From contig CAVXAF010000007.1 of the NCBI GenBank assembly GCA_963759735.1, positions 1,076,016 through 1,140,015 of the forward strand: 64,000 bases of DNA, in the 5' to 3' direction. Source of the DNA: Hyphomicrobium_A sp963759735. GTDB taxonomy: Bacteria; Pseudomonadota; Alphaproteobacteria; Rhizobiales; Hyphomicrobiaceae. Position 1 is the stretch's first letter, and the number at the start of each line of letters is the position of its first letter. A program made the translations under genes and the position numbers. This document shows positions 21,322 to 30,000 of the stretch, piece after piece. Under the pieces are notes generated by a model. That model was not told where the DNA came from and searched no databases. It saw only the letters and a list, made by a program, of their open reading frames with translations.

Positions 21322-21887
21322 GTGTTCCACCCTTTCAGTCCCCGCACTCTCCTGATTGGCTTCAATCCTCGAAGCGGCAGCATCGCCGTTGGTACGCGTG
21401 CACGCTCGATGATTTCCGGGTCGAGGACCGGCATCAGCTCATTGATGTCCTTGGTGAGCTTGATCGCGACCGTCGAACTCGGCACCTTCGGCGATCGAAA
21501 GCTTCTGATGGGTGATGTCGCCCTCGACCTGGGCTGACGCCTGCAGCTTCACCGTCACGGCCCGGATCGAGCCGCGCACGCCGCCGCGAACCTCGATGGC
21601 CTCGGCGCAGACCATGCCGACGACCGATCCTTCTTCCGTGATCACGACCTGCTTGCCGTGCACGTTGCCGCGCACGTCGCCGTCGACCTGCAGTTTGTTG
21701 GCGGAAATGATGGTGATACGGTCGCCGAGGATCGTTAGATCGGTGCCGATGACCGACGTGCCGCTGGTCGAAGTCGCAGACTTCTCAAAGGGCGAAGGTG
21801 CGATCGCGGCGTCTGCACGGCGGCTGCGAGGGGAGCGGGGCCGGGCTTGGGCTGGGGTAGGCCGTTCTTGGCATCGGTATTGAACAC
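21318..21887 (-). CDS. Bactofilin family cytoskeletal protein, two frameshifts
   Basis: Bactofilins polymerise through a right-handed beta-helix and act as membrane-associated scaffolds. The core reads 'SVIGTDLTILGDRITIISAN', 'KLQVDGDVRGNVHGKQVVI', 'TEEGSVVGMVCAEAIEVRGG' and 'VRGSIRAVTVKLQASAQVEG', with the DUF583 spacing of Gly/Val. The proposed start is GTG 21887 with AGGAGGT seven bases upstream, leading to a Pro-rich N-tail 'NTDAKNGLPQPKPGPAPLA'. Shifts are needed near 21795 (tail to core) and near 21468. The latter gives a C-tail containing 'LTKDINELMPVLDPEIIERA' and a stop that overlaps the next ATG. The corrected length of ~189 residues is usual. Confidence 0.85.
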
Positions 21888-22061
21888 GAGGTCACCTCCT
21901 GCGCCATCTGGCGCGCCATCCACACGAATTAGGTGCATTTCCCCGCTGTCCATATTGCCGCACATATCCGCGGCGATTTTTTGTCGAGATGGAGTCGGAA
22001 GCCGGCCGGCGTGGTCTCACAAACGCCCAGCCGAAGCCGACGATGTGCCGCGGAGCAAGGA

Positions 22062-22322
22062 ATGCGTACGATGGAAAAGCACGCCCTCGTCGAGCAAACG
22101 CTCGGGTCTATGCAGCGCACGGCGATGAAGATCGCGGCGCTGCCTTACGGCGAACGCGAGGAAGCGCTCGACGCTGCGCATCGTGCCTATGCCAATGCGA
22201 TGCACGACCTGGGACAGGACAATGTTGCGGCGGGGCGCTGGGTCGAGACGGTGATGACAGCCATTCGTGCGCTCGTCGACGAGATCGACAACCAAGCTGC
22301 AGCGGAGCGCGCGCGGCGCTGA
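22062..22322 (+). CDS. Small hypothetical helical protein
   Basis: The 86-residue protein starts MRTMEKHALVEQTLGSMQRT, is all-helical in appearance and has no signal peptide or Cys. An AAGGA lies five bases before ATG 22062. ATG 22071 is an equally good start. The phrase 'EALDAAHRAYANAMHDLGQD' suggests an amphipathic helix. It is divergent from the bactofilin operon. I do not recognise the family. Confidence 0.5.
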   Translation: MRTMEKHALVEQTLGSMQRTAMKIAALPYGEREEALDAAHRAYANAMHDLGQDNVAAGRWVETVMTAIRALVDEIDNQAAAERARR

Positions 22323-22423
22323 TCGTCAGAAAGTTGCGCATCGCGGTCCGTATCGGGCAGACCGTCGTTGCTCGACGTGTCGCGAAGGTTCACTATGGGG
22401 TCAGTTGAGCGTGAGCATCGCCA

Positions 22424-22801
22424 ATGCGTCCCCAACGACCACAAGTCTTCTACGCCGAGACGTCCGCCAAGCTCGATCGGCTTGAACTGATCGCCGCGCT
22501 GCTGGAGCGCGATGCCACCAACAATCGCGTGCTGATCACTGAGTTGGGTGCTGAGCCTGCGCCCAAGGCGCGCGTGCGTGCGCGCCTGTCACGCCGTTGG
22601 CGGGCCCTCGTCGATGCAACGTCCGCCGGCGCTCGCATCGCCGTGTCGGTCGCCGGCGCGATTGCGACCAGCCCGCGCCTGCACACCGTCCTGCGCGCCG
22701 TCTATGGCTTTACGGTCGACTTTGCCGTCGTCCTGGCGACCGGCTGCGCGGCCGTTGCTGCGCTGACCATCGCGTTCCTGCTGGTGGCGCCGCCGGCCTG
22801 A
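22424..22801 (+). CDS. Hypothetical protein with C-terminal membrane segment
   Basis: The 125-residue protein has a charged N-terminal half ('FYAETSAKLDRLELIAALLE') and a strongly hydrophobic C-terminus from about residue 95 ('VYGFTVDFAVVLATGCAAVA', then 'ALTIAFLLVAPPA') long enough for one or two transmembrane helices. The shape suggests a tail-anchored inner-membrane protein. The start ATG lies 102 bases after the preceding small gene, same strand. No family was recognised. Confidence 0.5.
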   Translation: MRPQRPQVFYAETSAKLDRLELIAALLERDATNNRVLITELGAEPAPKARVRARLSRRWRALVDATSAGARIAVSVAGAIATSPRLHTVLRAVYGFTVDFAVVLATGCAAVAALTIAFLLVAPPA

Positions 22802-22882
22802 TTCGATCACCTCCGCGTGGCGGGTCCACTGGGGGCTCGAAGGCGCTGGCGGTGGCCAGGGCCTTGCCGCGCGCTGTCGAGA

Positions 22883-23235
22883 TTAGCCGCGTTCGTACAC
22901 GGCGGCGCAGACGCGGTCGTCCTCGAGCTTCTTGCTCAGATCCGTGGCGCCGCCCGGCGCCCGGCCTGCCTGATGATCGATGTGGCGCTGCTCGCACCAC
23001 TGCCAGCGAGGATCTTCGCGCGAGGTCACCGGATTGGTCGGGCTCGCCGGCTTGTCGATCGAGCCGGTGTCGATCTTGGCCGGCTCCTCCTTGCGGGCGA
23101 CGCCTTGACCGGCTTGCTGCGGCGGTACTGCTTGGTCACCGAGGCCGTGGTCATCCCGTCGGTGGCGCATCCCGCAACGACGAGGGATGCAAGGACGCCG
23201 ATCACGAACCAAGCGTATCGATTTGTCGGCAGCAT
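22883..23235 (-). CDS. Putative lipoprotein, one frameshift
   Basis: The N-terminus MLPTNRYAWFVIGVLASLVV followed by AGC is a clear lipoprotein signal with lipobox VVAGC. The first frame becomes Arg-rich after 'VTKQYRRSKP'. In the next frame the sequence continues 'QQAGQGVARKEEPAKIDTGS' and 'IDKPASPTNPVTSREDPRWQ' with Cys and His near the end ('QWCEQRHIDHQAG'). A one-base shift near 23110 joins them to a protein of about 117 residues. It is likely membrane-anchored and periplasm-facing. Function is unknown. Confidence 0.6.
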
Positions 23236-23524
23236 GGTTCGCCCCTCTAGGTATTGCGGGCACGGACGCTAAGCAGCCGTCCCCTCCCCATGGGCTAACT
23301 GACTCGCGCGACCGCCGACAGGGCGCGGCGCCCCAATGCGGCCTTCGCCGACAAATTTGATGTGCAAATCCTATTCGAGCGACAGAAGCATTATTGCAGT
23401 TGCGAAGCGCCTCGGCACCACAACCGCGAATTTGCTAGCGTTCTCATGGCCAAATCAGCGACAGTCTGTAGGTGCACGGACGAAACATCAGTGCGTGTGT
23501 ATCGGCGCAGCGGGAAAACGCCCC

Positions 23525-23659
23525 ATGTCACGCAACATGTCACGCAAACGGACTTTGTCCGTCGAAAGCGTCACCGACAGCGCGATCACCTGGTTCTTTG
23601 TCGGACTGGTCTTGATCGCCGCCATTGCGGCCGTTCTCGGCCAAGTGGGCATCAGCTGA
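23525..23659 (+). CDS. Small single-pass membrane protein
   Basis: The 44-residue protein starts MSRNMSRKRTLSVESVTDSA with a positively charged N-terminus. It has one transmembrane helix ('ITWFFVGLVLIAAIAAVLGQ') and ends after 'VGIS'. The shape is that of a genuine small inner-membrane protein, but the RBS is weak and the start could also be ATG 23537. No family was recognised. Confidence 0.4.
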   Translation: MSRNMSRKRTLSVESVTDSAITWFFVGLVLIAAIAAVLGQVGIS

Positions 23660-23869
23660 CGCTCCTGCCGCTCTCGACCCCATGCAGACGCCGCGTATCT
23701 GCAACCCTGCGCGCATCGACGCGTTGGTAGCGGGGCCACTCTTGCGTGCACGAGCATAATCGTGCGCTGGGCGTCCTTCTTGACGAAATCGATAGCCCTG
23801 CCGCACTAGGTTGCCGCCGACAGGCGCCCACTCGCAACCCATCCAACGACACCAAATGCGGAGAGCGAC

Positions 23870-24151
23870 ATGACCCAGGATCCCATCGCCGACACGCGGA
23901 GCAAGCTCGACGATCTCGAGCAACGCATCCACGCGGCGCGCACGTCGCTTGGCGCACGCGGTGAAATCAATGACGAGGCGCAAAAGGACTGGAAGGCGAT
24001 GGTCGAGAAGCACTCCGACATTCGGCGCAAGCTCGACGCGCATGCCGATCAGCCGGCCGGCGTAGCCGAAGGCATTCACTTCGACGTCGATATCCTGCGT
24101 ACCTCATTCGAGAAATGGGTCGCGAAGGTCGAGGGCAACTTCGACAAGTAG
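23870..24151 (+). CDS. Hypothetical coiled-coil protein
   Basis: The 93-residue, highly charged soluble protein starts MTQDPIADTRSKLDDLEQRI and has heptad-like spacing ('DWKAMVEKHSDIRRKLDAHA'). The later part 'FDVDILRTSFEKWVAKVEGN' is amphipathic. A GAGAG sequence precedes the ATG. It converges with pqqA, whose terminator lies just beyond this gene's stop. No function can be assigned. Confidence 0.6.
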   Translation: MTQDPIADTRSKLDDLEQRIHAARTSLGARGEINDEAQKDWKAMVEKHSDIRRKLDAHADQPAGVAEGIHFDVDILRTSFEKWVAKVEGNFDK

Positions 24152-24176
24152 CGCCGCGGCCGCATCGGAGCGCGCC

Positions 24177-24212
24177 AAAAAAATACGACGGTCGATTGCT
24201 CGACCGCCGTAT
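24177..24212 (-). terminator. Rho-independent terminator of pqqA
   Basis: On the minus strand ATACGGCGGTCGA pairs with TCGACCGTCGTAT around a GCAA tetraloop (13 bp, one G-T wobble) and is followed by seven T. It lies 25 bases beyond the pqqA stop and is among the strongest intrinsic terminators in the window. Confidence 0.9.
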
Positions 24213-24236
24213 CGGTACCGCAAAAAATCGACAACG

Positions 24237-24326
24237 TTAGATGATGTCGATCTCGGCCGGCATGTAGGAAGTGACTTCGAGGCCAACTTCCTGCTCGCGC
24301 ACCTGCGGCTTGTTCCAGATCTTCAT
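24237..24326 (-). CDS. pqqA: PqqA, peptide precursor of pyrroloquinoline quinone (free-standing copy)
   Basis: The 29-residue peptide begins MKIWNKPQVREQEVGLEV and continues TSYMPAEIDII. The invariant E-x3-Y (Glu17, Tyr21, 'EVTSY') supplies the two side chains that PqqE, with PqqD, crosslinks on the way to the PQQ cofactor of methanol and glucose dehydrogenases. The gene has a full SD (AAGGAGG), its own promoter and its own terminator. No pqqBCDE follows: the next gene downstream is convergent and the next upstream is a lipoprotein. It is therefore an orphan or extra precursor gene, as seen in some methylotrophs. It is far below usual ORF length limits. Confidence 0.93.
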   Translation of the reverse strand: MKIWNKPQVREQEVGLEVTSYMPAEIDII

Positions 24327-24382
24327 TGGTCGTTTCCTCCTTGAGCGGAGGACAGGAGCTAGGCTCCGTCCCCCCGCCACGG

Positions 24383-24411
24383 GGTATAGTTTGCCGCACT
24401 AGAGGCCGCAA
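24383..24411 (-). promoter_or_regulatory. Sigma-70-type promoter of pqqA
   Basis: Reading the minus strand, TTGCGG (24411-24406) is followed after exactly 17 bases by TATACC (24388-24383). A start near 24376 gives a ~50-base leader that contains a small GGAGC-CTA-GCTCC hairpin before the SD. Confidence 0.6.
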
Positions 24412-24503
24412 CCGGATTCTTGCGGTTTTGGTTATGGATATGGGCGTTCGCTCGTCCAGGCGAGCACGCCGCAGTGCAGCAAGACGGAGGGCCGAAAGCT
24501 GGC

Positions 24504-24963
24504 TTACTGGCCTTCCTGGACGGCGTCGGTTTCGTTCCACTTCTTGATCGCCGACAGCACCGACTTGCGACAGGGGCCGAGCGGGCCCTCGACCATCGCA
24601 GACCTCTTCGCCGCGCATTCCAGCGTCGCGATAGTTCTTGTCGCAGTATGCGGTCTGCTGCGCCTCGAGTTCGGCCTGCGACTGCTTCTTGGCGGCGTCG
24701 GGATCGTTGATGCCGGCGATCTGCGGCGCGGCTGCGGCCTCACCGGGGGCCGGCAGGCGGTCGAGCGACGGCGGCACGACGAGCGGGGCCCGCTGAGCGA
24801 GCTGCGGTTCGCCCGCCTTCTTGTTGTTGTCGCCCAAGCCGACGGCGTTGAAGATGCCGCCGTTGAACTGCACGTCATCCATGGAGCAGCCGCCTGCGAA
24901 GATCGCTAGGCACGCGGCTAGAGCCGGCAGAATGGATCTGGCAGGACCTGATCTCAGCGGCAT
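24504..24963 (-). CDS. Putative lipoprotein downstream of lspA, one frameshift
   Basis: The protein is about 153 residues with a lipoprotein signal: MPLRSGPARSILPALAACLA then IFAGGC (lipobox). The mature part contains 'DVQFNGGIFNAVGLGDNN', a Pro-rich linker and two Cys-containing stretches. The first frame runs to 'RDAGMRGEEV'. From there a one-base shift near 24605 continues 'AMVEGPLGPCRKSVLSAIKK' and 'WNETDAVQEGQ', then stop. It sits 69 bases after lspA on the same strand, fitting for a substrate of that peptidase, but it is otherwise an unknown conserved Rhizobiales-type lipoprotein. Confidence 0.65.
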
Positions 24964-25032
24964 GCTCTCCCCCGTGGGCGCGCTTTTTCCCGCATCTTCA
25001 GTCGCGGCAGCGATCGGCGCTAATCCCCTGCG

Positions 25033-25551
25033 CTACAACGGCTTTGCGGCGTCTTTGCAACTCGCCATGAAGGAGTCATACAGCAGCCCCGCAACACCGG
25101 CAACAATGGCCACGTCGGCGATATTGAAGACGTACCAGTAGTAGCCGAAGGCATGCAGGGAGAAGAAATCCGCGACGCCCCCGATGGTTACCCGGTCGAT
25201 GGCATTGCCGATCGCCCCGCCCATGATGAGCCCCAGGGACACTGCCAGCAGGCGCCCCGTCGCCCCCCTGGCCAGCCACACCCAGAGGGCAAGCGTGGCC
25301 ACCACCCCGAAGAGGGCGAGCATGATCTGGCCGGCAAAGCTCTCCTGATCGAACATGGAGTAGCTGATGCCGATGTTCTTCACGAACACGAGGTCGAGGA
25401 AGGGCGTGACGGTGACCCGCCCGCGCTCGGCGATCTGGTAGACCTCCAGCATCCACCACTTGTGTGCCTGATCGAGCACCACGGTGATGAGGAAGACGAT
25501 CAGTCCCAGCCGCGAGTAGGGTCCCCAGATCCAGCTGCGCAACGAACTCAT
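25033..25551 (-). CDS. lspA: Lipoprotein signal peptidase (signal peptidase II)
   Basis: The 172-residue inner-membrane aspartyl protease cleaves lipoprotein signal peptides before the lipidated Cys. Four hydrophobic segments are visible. The catalytic Asp pair is in 'IGNAIDRVTIGGVADFF' and 'VFNIADVAIVAG', and the conserved N-terminal Asp is in 'VVLDQAHKWWML'. The ATG at 25551 overlaps the ileS stop by ATGA, so it is translationally coupled to ileS, an order standard in proteobacteria. I did not use the longer upstream open frame, which runs through ileS antisense-free sequence in the wrong frame. Confidence 0.95.
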   Translation of the reverse strand: MSSLRSWIWGPYSRLGLIVFLITVVLDQAHKWWMLEVYQIAERGRVTVTPFLDLVFVKNIGISYSMFDQESFAGQIMLALFGVVATLALWVWLARGATGRLLAVSLGLIMGGAIGNAIDRVTIGGVADFFSLHAFGYYWYVFNIADVAIVAGVAGLLYDSFMASCKDAAKPL

Positions 25552-28500
25552 GCGGCACCTTTGGCGCGGGCGTCGAACTCGCGTACCGCCGCGGCATCGC
25601 GTGGCGACAGGTCGGGAAATTCGGGGTCGGCGCCGATGTCTGTCAGGATGCGCCACGAGCGGGCGCACTTGCGGCCCTCGGCGCGCTTGGGCACCACGCC
25701 GACGCCCGGGACGTCGGGCAGCGTGAAGGCGCCTTCGGGCGGCGACTTGGCGATGAGCCGCGCATCGGAGGTGATCGATACCTCGGCGAGGTCGACGCCT
25801 TCGAGCGCCCACAGCAGGTTCTTGTCGGCGACGTACACGTCGGGGGCCGCCTCGAGGCTCGAGCCGATGCGCTTGGCCGCGCGCTCCAGCTCCAGCGCGC
25901 CGGTGACGACGCGGCGTACATCGCGCACCTGATCCCACTTGCGCGCCAGTTCGTCGTTGCGCCATGCCGTGTCGAGGACCGGGAAGTTCTGCAGGTGCAC
26001 CGAGCCCTCGCGCCCCGGCTGGCGAGCGAGCCACGCTTCCTCGGCCGTGAACGAGAGGATGGGCGCCAGCCAGATGACGAGCGCCTTGAAGATCTCGTCG
26101 ATGACGGTGAGCGCCGCACGCCGCCGGAGGCTCGAATAAGGATCGCAATAGAGCGCGTCCTTGCGGATGTCGAAATAGAAGGACGACAGCTCGGTGTTCA
26201 TGAACTGCGACAGCACGGCAACGACCTTGCGATAGTCGTAGGTCTCGTAGGCGGCGCGCACCTCGGCATCGAGTTCGGTCAGCCGGTGCAGCATCAGCCG
26301 CTCCAGTTCGTACTCGCGCATATCCTTGAACTTGATGCGCTCGCTATCGTCGAGGTGCGCCAATGCGCCAAGCATCCAGCGCAGCGTGTTGCGCAGCTTG
26401 CGGTAGGTCTCGATGAACGTCTTGAGAATTTCCGGCCCGATGCGCAGGTCGTCCGAATAATCGGATGCCGCCACCCACAGGCGCAGAATGTCGGCGCCCG
26501 ACTGCTTCATTACGTCCTGCGGGGCGACGACGTTGCCGTCGGACTTCGACATCTTCTGCCCCTTCTCGTCGAGCACGAAGCCATGTGTCAGCACGACATC
26601 GAAGGGGGCGCGGCCGCGCGTGCCGCACGATTCCAGCAGCGAGGACTGGAACCAGCCGCGGTGCTGGTCGGAGCCTTCCAGGTACATGACGCGATCGAAG
26701 CTATCGCGCTTATCAGAAGGGGAATTCGCGCGCGCCTCCGGCGCTATATTTCCGCGCGCCTCCGGCGCCAAATTCCCCCGCGCCTCCGGCGCGAGGCCGA
26801 TGGGCGCGCGCTTCAAGCCGGCGAGGCCCGGGAAGTGCTTCGGGTCCTCGAGCGTGAAGGCGTGCGTGGAACCGGAATCGAACCACACATCGAGGATGTC
26901 GCGCACCTGCTCCCATTGGGAGGGATCATCGACGAGGCCGGCGAGGAAGCGCTCCTTGGCGCCGTCGGCGAACCACACGTCGGCGCCGTTTTCGCCGAAC
27001 GCCTGCGTGATGCGGCCCATCAGCTCTTTGGATTTGGAGAACTTGGCGGAGGGGATGACCTCGCCAGTCTCCTTGTTGCGGAACACGGCGATGGGAACGC
27101 CCCAGGCGCGCTGCCGCGACACGACCCAGTCGGGGCGTCCTTCGACCATGCCTAGAATGCGCCTCTCGCCGGAAGCCGGCACCCACTCCGTCTCATCGAT
27201 CGCCTTCACGGCGAGCTGTCGCAGCGTCTGGTTGCCGCCTTTGGGAATGGCCTTCAACGGCTTGTCCATGGCGATGAACCACTGCGGGGTATTGCGGAAG
27301 ATGACCGGCTTTTTCGAGCGCCACGAGTGCGGGTACTGATGCTTCAGGCGGCCGCGCGCGATCAGCGCCCCGGCTTCGGCCAGCGCCTTGATGACGGCAT
27401 CGTTGGCGTCGCCCTTGTCGCCCTTGGCGCTCAGCACGCGTTTGTCTTCAAAGCCTGGCGCATCCTTGGTCAGCACGCCGTCGGCATCGACCGTAAAGGG
27501 GATGGTCGTGTCGATGCCGCGCTCCTTCAGCTTGGCGGCGTTGGCCGTCCAGATGATGTAGTCGTCGGCGCCATGGCCCGGCGCGGTGTGCACGAAGCCG
27601 GTGCCGGTATCGTCGGTGACGTGATCGCCGTCGAGCAGCGGCACGTCGAAGCCGTAGCCGAGCGCCGCCAGCGGATGCGCGGCGACGTAGCCCAGCCAGT
27701 TGCTCGCCCGTGACTGTGGCGCGCTTCTCGAACGCCTCGACCTTGGCCGACTTCATCACATCGGCTGCGAGCTTGTCGGCGAGGATCAGCTTGATCGCCG
27801 ACCTTCGCCCAATTGTTCTCGGGAGCCGCCGTCACTTCGTAAAGGCCGTAGCCGATCTTCGACGAAAACGAGATGGCGCGGTTGCCGGGGATGGTCCACG
27901 GTGTCGTCGTCCAGATGACGACCGAAGCATCGGCGACCGGGTCGATCCTTTCGGCGCGTTGGCCACGACGGGAACTTCACCCAGATCGTATCGGATTGGT
28001 AGTCCTGGTACTCGACCTCGGCCTCGGCCAGCGCGGTCTTCTCGACCACGGACCACATCACCGGCTTGGAGCCGCGATACAGCGTGCCGTTCATGGCGAA
28101 CTTCATGATCTCGCCGGCGATGGTAGCTTCGGCCGGATAGCTCATCGTCAGATAGGGATGATCCCAGTCGCCCACGACGCCGAGGCGCTTGAACTCGGTG
28201 CGCTGCACGTCGATCCAGTGGGCGGCGAACTCGCGGCACTCGGCGCGGAATTCATTGATCGGCACCGCGTCCTTGTTGCGACCCTTGGAGCGATAGTTCT
28301 CCTCGATCTTCCACTCGATCGGCAGGCCGTGGCAGTCCCAGCCGGGCACGTAGTTGGAATCGAACCCGAGCATGCTCTGCGATTTGACGACGAGATCCTT
28401 GAGGATCTTGTTGAGCGCGTGCCCGATGTGGATGTTGCCGTTGGCGTAGGGGGGGCCGTCGTGCAGCAGAAACTTCGTGCGGTTGCGGCCTTTTTCGCGC

Positions 28501-28745
28501 AGCCGCTCGTAAAGCCCCATCTCGCTCCACCGCGCCAGCAAGCGCGGCTCAAGGTCGGGCAGGCCGGCGCGCATGGGAAAGGGCGTCTCGGGCAGGAACA
28601 GCGTCTTGCCCCAGTCGCGGCCCTCGGTGCCTTCCGGCGCCGCCGCCTCGGCCTTTGGCGCGCGCTCGGGCTTAGCTGCCTGTTCGGGCGCCGCCGTCTC
28701 CTGCTTGGTCTTTACGGCGTTCTTGCCGCCGCTGTCCTTGGCCAT
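25548..28745 (-). CDS. ileS: Isoleucyl-tRNA synthetase with an in-frame repeat insertion; several frameshifts
   Basis: IleRS charges tRNA-Ile and edits Val. The start is MAKDSGGKNAVKTKQETAAP, with a ~40-residue Ala/Lys/Pro-rich extension. The HIGH motif is in 'YANGNIHIGHALNKILKDLV', class I landmarks in 'YVPGWDCHGLPIEWK', KMSKS in 'DEKGQKMSKSDGNVV', and the C-terminal tRNA-binding region follows. Between 27.70 and 27.98 kb the frame changes at least three times, separating 'SDTIWVKFP', 'VADASVVIWTTTPWTIPGNR', 'LILADKLAADVMKSAKVEAF' and 'PLLDGDHVTDDTGTGFVHTA'. These are probably sequence errors, since the gene is essential. Unusually, an insertion of about 30 residues with three copies of an APEAR-type 8-mer precedes the conserved 'YLEGSDQHRGWF' block. 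ribF lies upstream and lspA downstream. Confidence 0.93.
26730..26801. repeat. Three 24-bp tandem repeats with palindromic core inside ileS
   Basis: Units at 26730-26753, 26754-26777 and 26778-26801 share the core CGCGCCTCCGGCGC, which can form GCGCC/GGCGC mini-hairpins. On the coding (minus) strand each unit encodes eight residues around A-P-E-A-R. The length keeps the ileS frame. Confidence 0.85.
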
Positions 28746-28856
28746 CGCCCCATTCCTGATTGCAAGCCGGCGTTCTAGCAACATGCCCCGCGCATATCCA
28801 GGCGGGTCATGCCGACGCCAGCCCGGCACGACAGCTTGTGCCGCTATCGCATATTC

Positions 28857-29000
28857 CGTCATCCCGGCGCAGGCCGGGATCCACGCAAGTCGCAAAGTGC
28901 GTTACGGCGACGTGGTTTAGATCACTCCCACCATCGAGCCAACCTCGCAGGAAGCGTTTGCTGAAGCTGGCATGGGTCCCGGCCTGCGCCGGGATGACGT
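28857..29000. repeat. Pair of inverted palindromic repeats between ribF and ileS
   Basis: TCATCCCGGCGCAGGCCGGG (from 28859) and its near-complement CCCGGCCTGCGCCGGGATGA (28978-28997) lie in opposite orientation about 95 bases apart. Each arm is itself a CCCGGC/GCCGGG palindrome. This sequence type is common as a dispersed intergenic repeat in alphaproteobacteria. Paired arms may fold into a large hairpin in the ribF-ileS mRNA. Confidence 0.7.
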
Positions 29001-29021
29001 CGAGTTTGGGGTGGTGGAGAA

Positions 29022-29954
29022 CTAAGAAGGGTTGGCGGCCAGGATGTCGCGGGCGCGGGCGCAGTCGATTTCCATCTGCGCGATAAGCGCTTCGCTGGTG
29101 GAGAATTTGCGGTCGGGGCGAATGAAGTCGACGAACTCGACTTCGATGGTCCGGCCATAGAGGTCGCCGTCAAAGTCGAACAGGAACACCTCCAGCACCG
29201 GCATGCCGTCATCGAACGTGGGGCGCGTGCCGAGATAAGCGGCGCCGGTGTGCTGGGCGCCGCCGGTGTGCACGCGCACCGCATAGATGCCGTGCCCGAG
29301 GGTAGTGCCGCGCGGCAGCGGAACGTTGGCGGTTGGAAAGCCGAGGTCAGTGCCGCGCTTGGCGCCGCCCACGACCTCGCCCTCGACGCGCCAGGCACGC
29401 CCCAGCACGCGCGCGGCGCCCTTCACGTCGCCCTGGGCGAGATGCAGGCGGATGGCGCTGGAGGAGAACACCTCGCCGTCCTCGGCCACCGGCGAAATGA
29501 TCGTGACGCCGAAGCCGTCGCGTGCGCCCGCCTCGCGCATGCTGTCGGGCGTGCCGCCGCGTTGGCGCCCGAAAAAGAAATCATGGCCGATGACGACGTG
29601 GCGGGCGCCGAGGCCCTCGACGATGACGCGGGCGATGAAGTCATCGGCCGAGAGCGCCGCGAGGTGGGCATCGAACGCCAGGACCACCGCGAGGTCGAGG
29701 CCGGCATGCTCGAACAATGCGAGCTTCTGCGGCAGCGACGTCAGGTGAAAATGCGGCTCTTCGGGATGAAAGAATTCGCGCGGGTGCGGCTCGAAAATGA
29801 GCGCGCCGGCGGGTGCGCCGAGCTCGCCGCCGATGGCTCCCGCCGCGCGCAGCAGCGCCTGATGCCCGCGGTGCACGCCATCGAAGTTGCCGATGGCCAG
29901 CACAGCACCGCGCGCTTGTGGCGGTACGTCTCTATAGCCGTGAACGAGGAGCAT
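29022..29954 (-). CDS. ribF: Bifunctional riboflavin kinase / FAD synthetase
   Basis: The 310-residue enzyme makes FMN from riboflavin and then FAD. The N-terminal nucleotidyltransferase domain shows 'VLAIGNFDGVHRGHQALLR' (HxGH-like) and 'VIGHDFFFGRQRGGTPDSMR'. The C-terminal kinase domain shows 'GAKRGTDLGFPTANVPLP' and 'GIYAVRVHTGG', with the catalytic Glu region 'LEVFLFDFDGDLYGRTIEVE'. Length and frame are normal. It follows the MaoC gene by 46 bases and precedes ileS on the same strand, separated by a repeat-bearing 276-base gap. Confidence 0.95.
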   Translation of the reverse strand: MLLVHGYRDVPPQARGAVLAIGNFDGVHRGHQALLRAAGAIGGELGAPAGALIFEPHPREFFHPEEPHFHLTSLPQKLALFEHAGLDLAVVLAFDAHLAALSADDFIARVIVEGLGARHVVIGHDFFFGRQRGGTPDSMREAGARDGFGVTIISPVAEDGEVFSSSAIRLHLAQGDVKGAARVLGRAWRVEGEVVGGAKRGTDLGFPTANVPLPRGTTLGHGIYAVRVHTGGAQHTGAAYLGTRPTFDDGMPVLEVFLFDFDGDLYGRTIEVEFVDFIRPDRKFSTSEALIAQMEIDCARARDILAANPS

Positions 29955-30000
29955 CGCGCCTCCGCAGTGCGTCCGAGGCGGACGCGCAACCGATGCGATA

